From the NCBI GenBank assembly GCA_038496445.1, contig JALMLS010000320.1, forward strand, positions 186,001 to 250,000: DNA of 64,000 nucleotides. The letters run 5' to 3'. The translations under genes were made by a program, and so were the position numbers. The notes under the pieces were generated by a model. The model saw only the letters and a list, made by a program, of their open reading frames with translations, was not told the origin of the DNA and ran no database searches. The DNA is from Trichosphaerium sp. ATCC 40318. Taxonomy: Eukaryota > Discosea > Flabellinia > Trichosidae. Positions 33,101 to 46,563 of the stretch are shown one piece after another (within the stretch, counting starts at the first letter, position 1; the number at the start of each line of letters is the position of its first letter).

Positions 33101-36100
33101 GGGACAAGTACGTATTTTTGTATTTACTAGCCAGAGGAATTCGATTGTTCTTCGTATTGTACTCATTTCCAAATAGGTGGTGCTGTTTATGCATTTTCAA
33201 GTTCTGGCCTGTGTATATCGGCGTCAGTTATAAGAAATCGTTACACTGCAGCGTCACCTCCTTTGACAAAAGTTGAGTCTGCTGTCAACTGTAACGCTGT
33301 ATGTCCTGTTGGTACGCCTTTTTTTTGTTTTGAGTCTTTCTCTTACAGAGAACTTACTAACGCGCATTCTAATAGTCGAAATTATGGGGACTATGTTTAC
33401 CAACAATACTGCTGGAGCATTTGATATCAGCCAGAGTCAAACTGTAGAAGGTGAGCTAGAAGCTAAATTGAAACAACATGTTAATTTCAAACAATAGGTG
33501 GAGCCCTAGTAATCACTGGGTTACGTGTATCAATCTCCAATTCGACTTTTGACGGTAACAGCGCCCAGCTTAAGGCCGCTGTTGAAGGTGGAGCTATGAG
33601 TGTAACAGATACTTGCTTGTTTGTGGATGATACGAGCTTCGAAGGAAATATTGTTAGAGGGCAAGATTTTGATGCCCTTGGAGGTGCTCTCCATGCTGAT
33701 GCATCTTTCGTATTCATGCAAGGAGTAACTATGGATAATAACCTTGTTGAGGTTAGTCAAACTGGAATGTACGTAAAAAATACGTTTCGTTCTTGTCTTC
33801 GTAACTCTTTGTTTTTAGTGCTGGCGGTGGTGCTGTTTACATATTTGGATCTGTTATGGTCACACACGATACTACTTTCAGTAGAAATATTGCTAGTAGC
33901 CCAAGGAATTTCGCTCTGGGTGGAGGTACGTTGTAGTAAAAAAAATCCATCAAATTAGATAAAATCACAAATATTGACTTCATCTTGCTAGCTATCGATA
34001 TTCAACTTCAAAGTCGATTGTTCATGTTGAACAGCTTCGTTACTGGTAATATGCTTGATGGCGGCAGTGGTAGTTTGGGTGGCGGTATCTACGTTACTCT
34101 TGAGTCATTCCTTTGCTTAACGAACGTCAATCTCACTATGAACCTTGTACCAAAAGGCAGTGGTGGAGCAATCGCTTTTAGCTCTGTTTCTGATACACCT
34201 TTCAAGATATCAGACTCTATCATTGAGCTTAACCAAGCTGACACAGGTAACACTTTGAGCAATATTTTGTTGTGTTGACGCAGTGGTAGGTGCTGGTATA
34301 TACATCAAGGTTGGTAATGGACAACTACAGAATACTTCAGTGACACAAAACAATGCAAGCGTGCGTGCTGGAGGTATATTTGTCGTTGGAGAGACTTCTG
34401 AGGTGGACATTTTTGATTCGAGCATTACAGCTAATTATGCACTTTTCCTGTACGAAATTTTACTCTATTGGTTGGTTAGGTAAGAAACTTACTCTTATTA
34501 ATAGTGGAGGAATCTACTTGAGTGAGGATGGCAAAGTAAATCCTGATAATCTAACAGAAATTGCAAACAACGCCAACAGCGAAATCACTGGTACGGTGTA
34601 ATTTTTTGTTGAAAGAAGACCTCAGTTTTTTTACCATTTTTTGCTTACTATTTTTTGTTTAGAAGCTGCTGACCCGACTAATTCTGAGTTCTTTATTGTA
34701 AGTAATACTCTAGATACCATAGAAGTGTTTGTTGTATCAAAGAACTTTCACAAACTCAACACAGGTTTCGGTGGTGACAATTATGAGGTAACTTTTTTTT
34801 CTTTATTACCCCACGTTACCTGTGACTCATGATTTTTTTAGGTAACATTTACTTCACCAACAGGCAATAGTACTGTCATCTCATCTCAAACTATGGGAAG
34901 TGAGGGAGCATTTGCAGATAATGGTGATGGTAACTATGATATTACATTGTTTGCAACGAACAATACTGCTGGTAGATGGAATATCACAGTCCACCTTAAT
35001 GGCACTCTCGTCGGAGATGGAAGAAGACCTAACCCTGTGTCATCTCTTGTTGCAGCTGGTAAGCCTCACTTTATTGTTGTAGTTGGCATTGTTTGTTTAC
35101 TGGTTTTTTTAGGTGAAGTTGGCCTGGATAGTATAATACAAACTGGAAGTGTGGTGACAAGATGTTCAAGATCTAGTATTTTTGTTAGTGCACGTGATAT
35201 GTTTGGTAACACGCTTGTACGTTTAGTGAAATTAAGTGTTAGCGCTTTTTGCTTATACTTCGCCTAGCAACGTTCTGGTGCTCTATTTTCTGCTGAATGG
35301 GTTGGTGAAGGTCTAAGCCATGATATTACTGTTAATGATTTGCGTGACGGGACATACAGTATTGACGTCAGACCACAAATTGGTGGTATGTTTTCGTATT
35401 GGTTATTTTTAAGATCAAATGTTATTTTTATCAACGTTAACCTTTGTGTAGGTAGTTTCGATATTCTTCTGTACCTTGACTATAATGGAAGTCGTACAAT
35501 AATCAACTCAGGACCACAAAGAATCTTAATTGATGGAGCTAGTAAGTGTTTTTCTTCCCTAATTATTTTTCGAGCAAATGTTAATGTTCTTCTAGCAACC
35601 CATCTATGCTCTGACTCCCTCGTACTTGGAGTACTTGTTACATGTTGTGTACTTGTAGTATTATACATTATTTTCGGTATTATCACTCTGATTTTCCGAG
35701 AACATGAGATATTGAGATTTTCTTCTCCTGTCTTTCTTGTTTTAACAGTACGGTTTTTTCTTTCTTTTTTTTTGTACGTTTTTTCCTGCTTATCTGTATA
35801 TTAGCTTGCTGGAGGTATATTGATGACGTTAGCTGTTGCCTTATGGCTTCCAGTACCAAGTGCAATGACTTGCAGCCTTGCCTTTTGGTGTTGGGGTGTT
35901 GGATTTGTACTCCTCTTTGGTGGTGTATTTGCTAAGAATTTCCGCTTGTGGCGTATCTTTGATAATGCGTCCAAGTTGAAAGTTAGAATTATCACTAATT
36001 GGCAACTTCTACAATACATTGGTATCCTTCTAATACCTGAGGTGGTACGTAAACCATGACAATCCATCGTTTTTTGTTACTACATTTCTTCTGACATATT

Positions 36101-37035
36101 CTTTAGTTTATCCTCATTTTATGGACTGCCATAGGCAGTACTAGGCCTATTGCTGAACAAGTGACTCTTTCTGAGGATGAAGGCAACTACACCTTGCGCT
36201 GTAGATTCAACAGAATCTTTGTTGGTATATTCCTTGGTGAAAAAATGCTTTTGATGCTTTTCGGTCTTTACCTCACATTTGCTGTTCGTAAAATCAGACT
36301 TAAGTCAGCTTTGAACGAAATGAAGTACTTAGCGCTCATGGTACGTATATTATTCTTGTAAATCACATGATTTTGTACTAATGTGGGTTCTGTTTTTAGA
36401 CGTACAATATGACTTTTGCTACTCTGTTGATTATGATATTTATTTACTCTGTTCAAGAGTATATTACGCAACTTGCTTTGTTGTCTATTTCGATCTTGTT
36501 CTCAACGTTTATTTGTCTTGCTGTATTGTTTATACCTAAATTCTACAACATGTACAGAGATGATGTTAAGAGCTCACGTAGAACAAGTACAGCACGCTCT
36601 ACAAAGAACAAGAGGTAAGACTTGTTGTTTATTGATTTCTTTTTTGTTTTTGTTTCCCTCTGTTTGACCTTCTTACTCATCTCTTTTTCCTTTAGTTCTA
36701 TGACACAGTCTGTTGGATCAAACAATGTCCATAATACTGTTATTATGCCTGAAGACTCAGATTCTTCAGATCAATCAGAAGATGAAGACGCTTATCGTGA
36801 CAGAAGAGACACAAACATGAGTGGTAACCCAAGTGAACCTACAGAACCAAGTTCAAATGAAGATGTCTTAAGTTCAGATGAAGATACTAGATTAGAAGAG
36901 ATGGCTGGTAGTCCTACTTCAGGAGAGCGTCAGCCTTTAAAGAAGAAGAAAAGCATGAAAAGTAAGAAATCAAAAAAGAAACTCACAACTGCAAGTGGTC
37001 ATGTAGGTACAATACAAAGTGATGACATTCATTAA
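30194..37035 (+). CDS. beta-helix/filamin class C seven-helix receptor
   Basis: A signal peptide (MLLYIVFALVGLLQAQ) opens a gene of about 25 to 30 exons. The first ~1300 residues are Gly-rich right-handed beta-helix repeats of Pmp type (GGAIxxxxS, FxxNxAxxxGGGIY). From about 34670 a filamin-type immunoglobulin module appears (FADNGDGNYDITL, AGRWNITVHLNG), then a second (FVSARDMFGNTL, DLRDGTYSIDVRP). Seven membrane helices follow from 35600: LGVLVTCCVLVVLYIIFG; FLVLTLAGGILMTLAVALW; CSLAFWCWGVGFVLLFGG; and four more, ending AVLFIPKFYNMYRD. RFSSPVFL before helix 2, the Cys at helix 3 and the F-x-P-K after helix 7 are class C GPCR marks. The tail is acidic, then Lys-rich. It should signal through G proteins at the plasma membrane (family knowledge). 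The ligand is unknown. Confidence 0.85.
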
Positions 37036-37413
37036 TTGTACAAAAAACCCTCCTACCAATGACAACAAAATACAAAGCGAGTGGCAGTGTAAAGATATTC
37101 TCGATTTGCAAGGTTTGTTGGCAGAGATTGAAAAGTGTTTTGAAATAATAGTATTTAAAATAAACCAATATAAAGGGATAATACTGCTTTGTTTTTTTTA
37201 CATTCTTGGTTCTGCCTGAACTTGAAGTTTACTTGCATTGAATCCGTCTCCCATGTGACGCGTGTATAATAGTGAATTGAAAAACTGATTCATGACACTC
37301 ACACTTGACTCAGTGCTAATGTTACCCAAAAAAAAACGAGTTTGAGAGTACTTGGCTTCAGTGAAAGCTCGTGGTTGTTATAACTCAGTGTAGCCTGTTG
37401 ACGAGCCACTATT
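37036..37413. other. intergenic
   Basis: No gene was seen. It is the 3' region of the receptor gene and the upstream region of the F-box gene starting at 37414. Confidence 0.4.
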
Positions 37414-39061
37414 ATGACGGAGGCTTTGGACTTTCTAGATTTACCTCTAGATGTAATTTTAGACTGTTTTTGGCCTTTGTTAGCGCTAACTGATCTGTTA
37501 AATATGCGACAGGTTTCTAAACAACTACGCATTACTGTAGATTATACAGATGAGGGTTACGTACGATTTTTAAACCAATTTGTTTATTTTGTTTTTATTC
37601 TTTGATCAATTGCGTGTTAACGCCGTAAGTGAAGCTAATTAATACCTTAGGCGGCTTCAACTGAATATATCGTCAAAACAGTGTTTAAGGGAGGCAAATC
37701 TACGCCGTTACGCTGTAATACCCTCATGGCAGTATCTAAGGATAAAAAGAGAGTAATATAGCCTTTTTACAATAGTTTTCATGAAAATACGTCTTGTATT
37801 CTTATGTTAACTGCTAGATTACAATAAGCGACGCGTGGAAACCTTATAAAACGGTACTGGAGTTGAATACAGAAACAGACGAAGTTAAAGTTCTGAACAT
37901 ACCTGAACTGCGTTCAAACCAAATATTATCAGTACCACAAATAGCATACACAGGAGAAGACCATTTTCTATACTTTTCAGACAAAAGGGAACTATGTACA
38001 ATGATAATAGAGCCAAAACAAAAAGATGAAGGTACAGAATTAGAAAAAAATAAGAATGAAGAAGACAATGATGAGCAAAATGTTTCAGGTTTGTTTCGAG
38101 AAAAAGATCCTGTACGTGTTTATTATACACCTTGTTAATGAAAGATTCAATGCTTATGTATTTTGTATAGGCTACTGAACATGAACAAGCGCAAAAAGTT
38201 GATGAACAACAAGAATTTAATGTTTCGTCAACGGTGCTAAGATCTTTTGGTTTTGAGAAGATTAACGCTTTATGTAATGATAATTATAATCCTGGATATA
38301 TATTGGTTGTATATAATTCTAAATTGATGAGAGTAAGTCTCTTTGATTTCAGTCAGGATTCTATTATTGGAGCAAGGACAGTAGGTGTGTTTAGATATAA
38401 CACATTCTTTTTTTCTGATACAGTGTGCGATATACATGAGCCTTTAAGGTATCCTCAACGTGTATGTTCGAGTAGTAGAAATGGTATTATATATGTATTC
38501 ACTTCACAGTGTATCTTCAGGTACTGTAAACCAACACTGAATGAATTTGTAGCGAAAAAGGCTCTTCAGTTTCTTGTTTTTTTCTTCTTACAGTGTTTTC
38601 TTTTTACCTCTTTAACATTTCGGGGAGTTTAAATCAAAAGTTTTTCTACCATCGCACTGTATCCTATAAATAATATTAGTGTTACTTTGCGTTTATTAAA
38701 ACTGGTTTGCTGTTTATTTTGGTAAAACAAACCTGAACGTGATATGTTTTTTTGTGTGCATTTTTCTTATCCTACCTTGCTTTGTAGGTTTGATGAAGAG
38801 AATCAAAAACGTATAACAGTATGTGACGGTGATTGGGGACAACCATCAAGAGCAAGTGATATTACATGTGATGATCAAGGTAACCTTTATGTATCAGACT
38901 TGAGAGGAATTTATAAGATATTTGTTAAAAGTGGTTTTTGTATAAAGTTACGCCTTAAAGACCCTGTAAGAAGTCTTAAAGGTATTGAATGGGTTGATGG
39001 TACATTATTTTTTATGACTACAACAGATGTATATTCTATACAGACAGATCAAGAGCTGTAA
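37414..39061 (+). CDS. F-box protein with propeller-like C-terminal region
   Basis: The ATG is at 37414. Exon 1 ends at 37560 (GTACGA donor). Later exons start near 37652, 37815, 38171 and 38789 and keep the frame. The first 45 residues (DFLDLPLDVILDCFWPLL, LLNMRQVSKQLRI) are a clear F-box. The rest has short beta-rich units such as TISDAWKPYKTVLELN, SDITCDDQGNLYVSDLRGIYKI and VRSLKGIEWVDGTLFF, typical of NHL or SMP-30-like propeller blades. An acidic insert (KNKNEEDNDEQN) lies in the middle. It is probably an SCF substrate receptor, with the propeller binding the target (inference). Confidence 0.7.
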
Positions 39062-39364
39062 AAGAAAAATAAAAGAAAAAAAAAACCATTACGCGGTCAG
39101 AATTTTGCTCCTATTACGTGTTACAAGCTGTAGAAAAAGGCAAAATCCCCGTTCGTAGTTTAGATTAAAACTCATTTGATAATTCTTGTTATTTTATCCG
39201 ACCTTTAGACAATTATGTACTCTTGTTTCTCGCTTGTACTAAAGCTATGGGGTTTATAGTTCAAGTATAGATGCGTATGTAATGTTGATAAAGATATAAC
39301 TAGCAATAAATTCCATTTCAGTATTTTATATCAATCAGCAACCAAAGAAAAAAGGAAGCTGTTG
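39062..39364. other. convergent 3' region
   Basis: No gene was seen between the F-box/propeller gene and the epimerase gene, which end facing each other. Confidence 0.4.
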
Positions 39365-41332
39365 CTAGTTTATTTTTTTTGGCTTTTTCTTCAAGCACAA
39401 ACCAACACTTGGTTCAATATGTACGCCATCAGAATGCCAGCTCATTCCTCCGATGAAAGAGTTGGAATATTCTTTAATGAGTATAGAACCATCCAAATCA
39501 CCGCCAAGATCGGCAAGCTGAAAAAACTCAATTAAACAAACACAAGGTAACGTATGCGCTTGGCAGCAAAAATTTGCGTACTGGTAGCATATGTGCTGTT
39601 GCAGTTGTACTCAATCTTGATGCAACCATCATACCAAACCATACCTTAACACAACAGGTTACTTATAAAATAACAAGAAAAAATTATACCTTCAGGTTTG
39701 CTTTTCTTGCAGCGATCACAGCTCTATCATTACCTTTGTAAGTACATATTGAACAGGCTTTATCATTATGTATTACCTTATGGCTTCTCTATAACCTCCA
39801 GTTTTATCTAGCTTGATATTTACACCATGAACAAAGTCCTATTTAAGTAACATTACTAAAAAAACTTGACTTAAACGACGCACTTTGAGTCTTTCAACAT
39901 CTGCTGATGTTGATACTGTCTCATCTGCGTATATCAGTACACCAAGTTTCCTGCAAATGACCGTCAACTTAAGTAATGCATGTAAAATATAAGAGTACCC
40001 ATAAGCTTCTTTGACTTTTATCCATGAAGCCACATCTTCATCTTTCTAAACATTTTTTTTTAGCTTCACAAGACCCATTTTGGCAATGTTGACAAAACGT
40101 ACTACTACAACTGGAAACGGTTGTTCAACCATGTATAGTACATCTTTATATTTTTCAATAACGTCAAGATACGCCATAGCAGTATCAACACTCCAAGCGG
40201 CACTTTGAAAGTGTTGTCAGATTTCAATACAATAATGTTGTTCTACTTACTTTGCATCTATAGTCCACTATTTATTGACATTAGAATCATTAGGTGACGA
40301 AAATAACATGTGCTTACCTTGTATTTGGTGATATTTCTAGATTTATAGAGGTCATTCAGTGCCGCTAGTATCTTTTCTCCTTCATTTTTTGGTTAAACTT
40401 TGAGTGATTTTTCTTGGTATTGTTTTTTGTTCATTACCTCTTTCGACTTCATGATTAAGTTTAACCTTTATGTAAGCTGTATGTTCTAAACCACATTTAG
40501 CAGATTCCATAATCTTACTAATATCATCATTTAAAGCTGCTGTATAGAACGAAGGCTTTGGAATATAAGTATCAATACCAATGAGCTTATAAACAGGGAC
40601 TTTCAATAACTTTCCAAATATATCAAATAAAGCAAGCTATCACGTGATAAGTACACAGGTACATGTTTTTCTATCAACCTAAAAGTAATAAATCATTACC
40701 TCAAAAGCATTCCTGAATACACGTTGCTCTGGTTTCAATACAGTGCGGTCTAGAATCTATTTGTATAAGTCAACTTTTTACTGTTTTCTTCTTCCAAAAA
40801 AAACGTGCCTCCACCAAAAAGTGTAACATTGAATACTCTTTCTTAATACTATCTGCTACCGAAGAGTTCCGTAGGAGGTTAAAATACGGTTCTGGAAACT
40901 CGTTAAATGATTTGTGAGGAGCAATTGTTGGTTTATATTCTGAAAGGCTGGAGGACAGCTGTTGATATCAATTAGGTGCTATAAACGCTAAATCACGGAC
41001 GTTTGCTAGATATTTTGTGAAACAATCAGTTACATCGTCATAATTTGCTAAATAGCAATGAGGCTTCTTTGGAGGAAGTCCACACTCTCCAAAACCGCTA
41101 AAATCACCAACCTAAATACGTTTTAGCGTTTATTTGTCAAGAAACGTACTTGAAGTGTCAAAAGTGCATTTGATCGCTTGTTAGTACTAGAGTGGCTCGT
41201 TCTAGAGGAGTTATATCATCTTTACAATTAAAGCCGTCTGTACCCAAATTCCCAAGCTAGATCCAATTCGTACGCTTCCACAGAAAGAAACAAACGCGGT
41301 CTCAATCCTTTTGCTGGAAATTCACGCTGCAT
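39365..41332 (-). CDS. enolase-superfamily dipeptide epimerase-like enzyme
   Basis: A multi-exon gene runs from ATG at 41332 to TAG at 39367-39365. Ordered motifs are: MQREFPAKGLRPRL; VGDFSGFGECGLPPKKP (N-terminal capping domain); YIKVKL (KxK acid/base motif); AWSVDTAMAYLDV; a metal-binding Glu in MVEQPFP; LGVLIYADETVSTSADV; VNIKLDKTGGYREAI with the second catalytic Lys; and GGDLDGSILI near the end. This is the order of L-Ala-D/L-Glu epimerases and related muconate-lactonising-type enzymes, which reverse the configuration of an alpha-carbon in dipeptides using Mg2+. Exon borders were not all fixed. The substrate may differ from Ala-Glu. Confidence 0.75.
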
Positions 41333-41546
41333 GGTATTATTTATTCAACAAAATACAAAATTGGTAAAAGTCAAGGAGTTTTTTGGTTAAGCACCGAAAT
41401 CCATTTTTTGTCGAGAAGTCAATTCATGTTGACCAGAAATAGCTACCACATCTGATTGCAAGCTACACCAACTAATGCTGTAACTCCCACATCTGTAACG
41501 CGGGTTCACCTAAGTCGAACGTAGCACAGACAAAGCTTTGAAGCCA

Positions 41547-41846
41547 ATGTCAGTACTAACATTTGAAACAGATCAATTGTATGAGCACCTGCCAGGCTGT
41601 TACACTTGCATCCGTGATGAGTATACATCTACCTAAACGTATAGTGTGTAATACTCTAGCACGGAGAGCAAAGAGAGCGCAATATCAGTTATTACTTCTG
41701 AGGCATGTAAACTGATGCTCGGTATACAAGAAAGTACTTTAAGGTACCTCTTTTTTTCCAAGAAGGTGACTGATGCGGATGCTCTTGAGGTTTCACAAGC
41801 TACACTATTTCGGAGTCTGTACTACTCGGATAATCTAGTAAGCTAA
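41547..41846 (+). CDS. small two-exon protein, unknown
   Basis: Exons 41547-41620 and 41660-41846 join over a 39-nt GTATAC..CTAG intron and encode 86 residues. The product (LPGCYTCIRDDTESKE; ACKLMLGIQESTLRYLFFS; DADALEVSQATLFRSLYYS) has no recognised domain but even amino-acid use. It sits between the epimerase start (leftward) and the 14-3-3 gene. A longer gene with a missing first exon is possible. Confidence 0.45.
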
Positions 41847-42187
41847 GTGACTAACACCTCAAATAGATAGCATCCCTTTATCTGTCACGTGTTTTGTACC
41901 AACACTTTCAATAAAGTCGACATGTGAAATTAAAGCAAGGTCTTGGAAGTAGCAAGTATTTTTGTGTTTTTTAATATTGGGCTTTTGAAAGGCGAGCAAA
42001 GCAAGCTGTTGAATTAACAACAAAGTGACCATATCCAACATGATAGCACGTCAAAGAAGTGCTCTCCGAAACATGGACTTGCGATTTTCGACTCACTAAA
42101 GCGAGTACATTGTTATTGACGTCAATGAATGTCAACAAACTTTCAAAGAAAATGTTTTTCAAGTCAAATACCTTAAAAGTAAACCAA
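41847..42187. other. upstream region of the 14-3-3 gene
   Basis: The frame of the 14-3-3 gene stays open upstream to about 42059, but the homologous protein starts at 42188. The rest shows no gene. CACGTG occurs near 41887. Confidence 0.4.
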
Positions 42188-43206
42188 ATGGACACAAGAG
42201 AAGAATACTCGTACACAGCCTACCTAGCTGAACAGGTATGCCATATTAAAAGCCTTATTTGCACAAGATGGCATTGTATGGCCTCTCTTATTGGGCAGTT
42301 AGCTAAAATTTGCAGGAAAGCGAAAACAAACAAGCAATAAACAAACTTTAGGCAGAGGATTATTCAGAGATGGTTGAAGCAGTTAAAAAAATAGCTTGTG
42401 GTGGTTTTGAACTGTCGATTGAGGAGCGTAACTTGTTCTCTGTAGCGTACAAAAACGTGGTAGGTACGTATGAGTCACTACTCTAATGGATTTAAAATAT
42501 TGATTGTACTGGGGTAGGTGCAAGGCGAGCAGCATGGCGCTTTGTGTCGTCCTTTCAAACCAAACAATTTGAAAGGTAAGCTACTTTTTATTTCTTTCCA
42601 CTTGTCTTCTCTTACCCTTGTTTCTATAATAGCAATGAGAGTGTATATACGATAACTATAATAAATACATACCTCAGAAAGATAGAAGAAGAGATCAAAG
42701 ACCTTTGCAATGAAGTTATAGGTATTCTAACAACAGAAATTTTACCCAAATGTTCAACAATTCAGTCAACTGTATTTTATATGAAAATGAAGAGCGACTT
42801 TCTTCGCTACGTGGCCGAAATAAGTATTGGTGATGAGCGTACAAGTGCTACTAACAATGCTTTTGAAGTTTACAATCAAGCCATCAAGATTGGTAGAAGT
42901 AACATGCGACCAAGTAACCCTTTACTCCTTGGCCTTTTATTGAGCTATTGTGTATTTCTACATGACATTTTGAACAATCCTACTGAAGCTTGTGCTATTG
43001 CCAGGAGAGTCTTTGATGATGCATTAGATTGTTATGATAGAGAACTTGATCATGATACATACAAAGAGACTAATATTATTCTTCAACTTCTAAGAGAAAA
43101 CTTATCATTATGGACATCAAACGATGATAAATATGAGAAGAGAGTTGAAATATATCACACTCATGGCCTGACAAGTGCAAAGGATTACATGGTTCCAAAC
43201 ACTTAA
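42188..43206 (+). CDS. 14-3-3 protein
   Basis: Exons 42188-42235, 42352-42463, 42518-42575 and 42633-43206 encode 263 residues. The start [16 protein letters not shown] fits the family's first helix. [20 protein letters not shown] is the family signature. [14 protein letters not shown] and [14 protein letters not shown] match helices 5 to 7, and the C-terminal [15 protein letters not shown] is the second signature. Phosphopeptide-binding Lys and Arg (in the signature and in MKSDFLRY) are kept. 14-3-3 dimers bind phosphoserine or phosphothreonine motifs in many signalling partners. The short tail lacks the usual Glu/Asp run. Confidence 0.95.
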
Positions 43207-43894
43207 CCCAGTAAGCAGGAACATATATCTGTTGTAACCTCTTGATTACTTAATTTACAACCAAGTTACATATCAATGGTGTTCTGCTTAAAGCTACATT
43301 TGGTAACAACACTTTTAGTTTGTTGGACTTGGCACAACACTTTTAGTTTGTTGGACTTGGCCCTTTGAGTAGCGTAAACTTTGAAAGAAACGTTTTATTT
43401 AGGGCAAAGAATCATAAACAATATACCATAGTTTCGAGTGTAGAGCTAAACTCCGGTTTTGTCTGTTTGATGCTTCTCTAAACCTCTATAAGTTCTTGAT
43501 AAATAGCAAACAGTAAGCGGAGATTGCAAAAATTACGTACCTGGTGCTATCGTATGCAATCGTTTGTATCACGTGCCAGTCTAGCGGAGTACTTTTCGCT
43601 TCAAGCTTAGTAGCGCTAGTAATTGTGACTTATTTATTAAAACTCCGTTACTCTTTACCATATTAGTGTTACGGTGAACACTAAACTTGCTTTATCCCTA
43701 CGAAAGTCTCGTTATCCTATTCATTAGTTTTTCGAATAAAAAAAAGCCGTTTGTGAGTTTTTGTACTTGATGTCGTAATAAAATTAAACCTAGCATTTAA
43801 AATCTAACGTCAACAACCATCAAAGTATCTTACAAAAAGATAACCACGAAAAATCAAGCGTCACGTGACATCAAAACAGAGAGCGACACAAAAA
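43207..43894. other. intergenic, contains 28-bp duplication
   Basis: No gene was seen. CACGTG occurs near 43570 and 43862, the second about 30 bp upstream of the next start codon. Confidence 0.4.
43306..43361. repeat. perfect 28-bp tandem duplication
   Basis: Two head-to-tail copies (43306-43333 and 43334-43361) lie about 100 bp past the 14-3-3 stop codon, probably in its 3' untranslated region or just beyond. No mismatch was seen, so the event is recent. Confidence 0.9.
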
Positions 43895-46563
43895 ATGGTT
43901 TTTGTTTTAATTGTTTTATTATCATTCCACCTTTGCTCAGTAAACGCTCTTACAGGTACTCACGAGTCCTTATACACCTCTATTTAATCAGCTATAACTT
44001 ATGTAAATTGAATAAATGCTCTAACTCTTGTTCGAGCGTATTTAACCAACAAACAGCGCTAAGACACCTTTAGTTGTCACATCAATGGGACATACTTGCG
44101 CCGATGATTTATCATGCTACACAAGGATCCCTCAAGTATCTAACATTCTATTGAGTAGTTTTATACATACTTTTAACGGAAATATAACACTCAGTACATC
44201 TCTGACGATCGAATCAGGTGATAAACATACCAAAAACAAAATTCTGACAAATTCAATTACCTTTTTGTTAGTCCTTTTTACCTTACTCACAAGCTATTTC
44301 TGTCACGTGAGAATATCTAATTTATTTAGCCTATGCAACAAAATCGATAAATATCACGTGTTCTCAAGAAAGTATGGACGTTGACATGAGTAACTCCAAT
44401 TTAGTATTGAGTCGACTTTCCGTACGAGGTTGTCAACTGAATATCAGAAACGTTGGAAATCTTGACATTTCGTAAGCAAAAACCCTTTTGACTCAAATCC
44501 ACTCACCAACTTTAGTTCAAGCTCATTTGGTTCGTTTATTTCAGATGCTAGAAAGGTAATGAACTATGGAGCTATGGCTATTTCTAGATGGTATGTCATA
44601 GCCAACTCACCACTTTTCATGCTAATAGAGGGTTGCGACTAGTGCCAACATTACAATCAGTTCAACGGAGTTTTCTCGAAATAATCTTAAAAATCTTCAA
44701 GATAGTACTACTTTTGGTGGTGGACTACATGTTGTGGATAGCAACTCACTTATTGTAAAAGAATGCTTATTTCACTCTAATACTATAAGTTCTGACAAAA
44801 TTAATCTTGGAGATAGAATAGGCGGTAAGCAAACAAAAAATTATGAAACGATTTTGACATTATTCATTGTGTTAGGTGGAGGTTTATATGTCAAATCCCT
44901 TCAACAGGTCTGAACTTATAGAAAGTTTCTGCTTTTATTTGAATTAAATATTGGATTAGGTTACTATTGATGATAGCAAGTTCAGAGAAAATAACCTCTA
45001 TTTTGGTGATACAAGTACGTAAACAAAGAAATGAGACTATTGGCGTGAGTTACATTTATTAACACACTTAGACTCTGATACTACTTGTGGTGGAGCACTA
45101 TATGTCGATGAGGATGTGGTCAATACAGAGATAAGGCGTTGTGCTTTTGAAGATAATTCAATATCATACTTTAATCCAAGCTCTCACATAGCCCAAGGTA
45201 GGTTATTGTTAAATAGATTGGCCTTAATTAATTTTATGGTAATAGGTTGTAGTATTTATGCCGCTTCACAAGTATTGATAGAAGACACAATCATAAAAGG
45301 GAGTAATTGTAATGCGTAAGCAAGGGAATTACATTAATCTACTTCTTACTTTTTTCTGTTTCCAGAAGCTTAAACCAAGGAGTTGCAGTCTACACAACAG
45401 ACAATATGACTCTCATGTACGTTGTAACAAAGTATTTAAAAGCGTTGACTAATTATGGTTTGCAGAAATTCAGTCATTGTTGATTCAAGTACGAGCCGTT
45501 ATTTCACTTTGTTTAACAAAGAAACATGGATTAACTTACCGTTAAAAAAAAAAGGTCAAACTGGTCCAATACTGCAATGTGCTCCTACTCAATCATCTAT
45601 GGATACTTTGAACTCAATTTTATGCTCAGACAACCTTTCCATTTCTTGTCCAGGACTTAGTACGCCAAATAGCTTTTAACATCTTGGCTGCATTAACACA
45701 CAAACATAGGAAACGGTCCAACTTCTTGTGATAATTGTGGATCAGGTTCATGTTGCTCAGGTGCATTATCCAATATGGCTACTCAATATTGATATCAGAC
45801 TATAGAATCTGTTTCCTTTCAGTTTGAAGGCTTTGATACTTGCTTTATACCACTGCCTACAAGTCCACCAACTTTTTCACAGCCAACAATGTTTGTTGCA
45901 ATGCCTACAAGTACTATCTTCAAAGTTCAACCCTATTCAACTTATGAGAACCTCTAGTGTCCCTTGATTTTATAGTTACTGATACGCTCACTGTTCTAAG
46001 CCAAGAGTTCACAGTACAAGGTAACAAACTCAAAACAAAATATTATACAATCATGTACTGGTTCTGTTTTAACACCGATCTCTGGCTAGGTGATATCATT
46101 TTTTTGAATGGTTCTACACTTGAAGTCAATAGTGATTCACGCATAATCGTTGGAGGTTGTCCACAATTCAATGGAGCAGTAACATTTGATATAACAACGG
46201 TTGCCAATATAAATGTGATTTAACAATCTAACTAAGTTTGTTGTAGCTATCGGCGGATCCTATTCCTTTGTTTGTCTTCAGCGATGCGTGCGTTGTATCT
46301 GATACTATTGATACTTCAGGGATCACCTTGACTGAACCAAACTCATGCCTCTTACTCGGTACTCGTTTACAAAGTTCAACATTCCTTCTAACATTGCAAC
46401 AGAGAAGAACAAATTGAGCGTTTTGCTCAATACATGTAATAGTGGAACAGAGTCAGATGGCTTCCCTACTTGGGCTATTATTCTTGTTGCTGTTATTGCA
46501 GGTGCATTAGTGATTGCGCTCTTAATAACATTTGGGTACAGTTGGTACTACATGAACATGTAA
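43895..46563 (+). CDS. single-pass beta-helix surface protein
   Basis: A signal peptide (MVFVLIVLLSFHLCSVNA) precedes about 15 exons. Ectodomain units such as FGGGLHVVDSNSLIVKE, GGGGLYVKSLQQ and CGGALYVDEDVVNT repeat the GGALY/GGGLY turn seen in the large receptor and in Pmp-like beta-helix proteins. A Cys-rich piece (CDNCGSGSCCSG) follows. Near the end PTWAIILVAVIAGALVIALLITFGY is one membrane helix, followed by a very short tail (SWYYMNM). It lacks the seven-helix part of the gene at 30.2 kb. It may act as an adhesin or co-receptor (inference). Some exon joins between 45700 and 46400 are unresolved. Confidence 0.65.
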
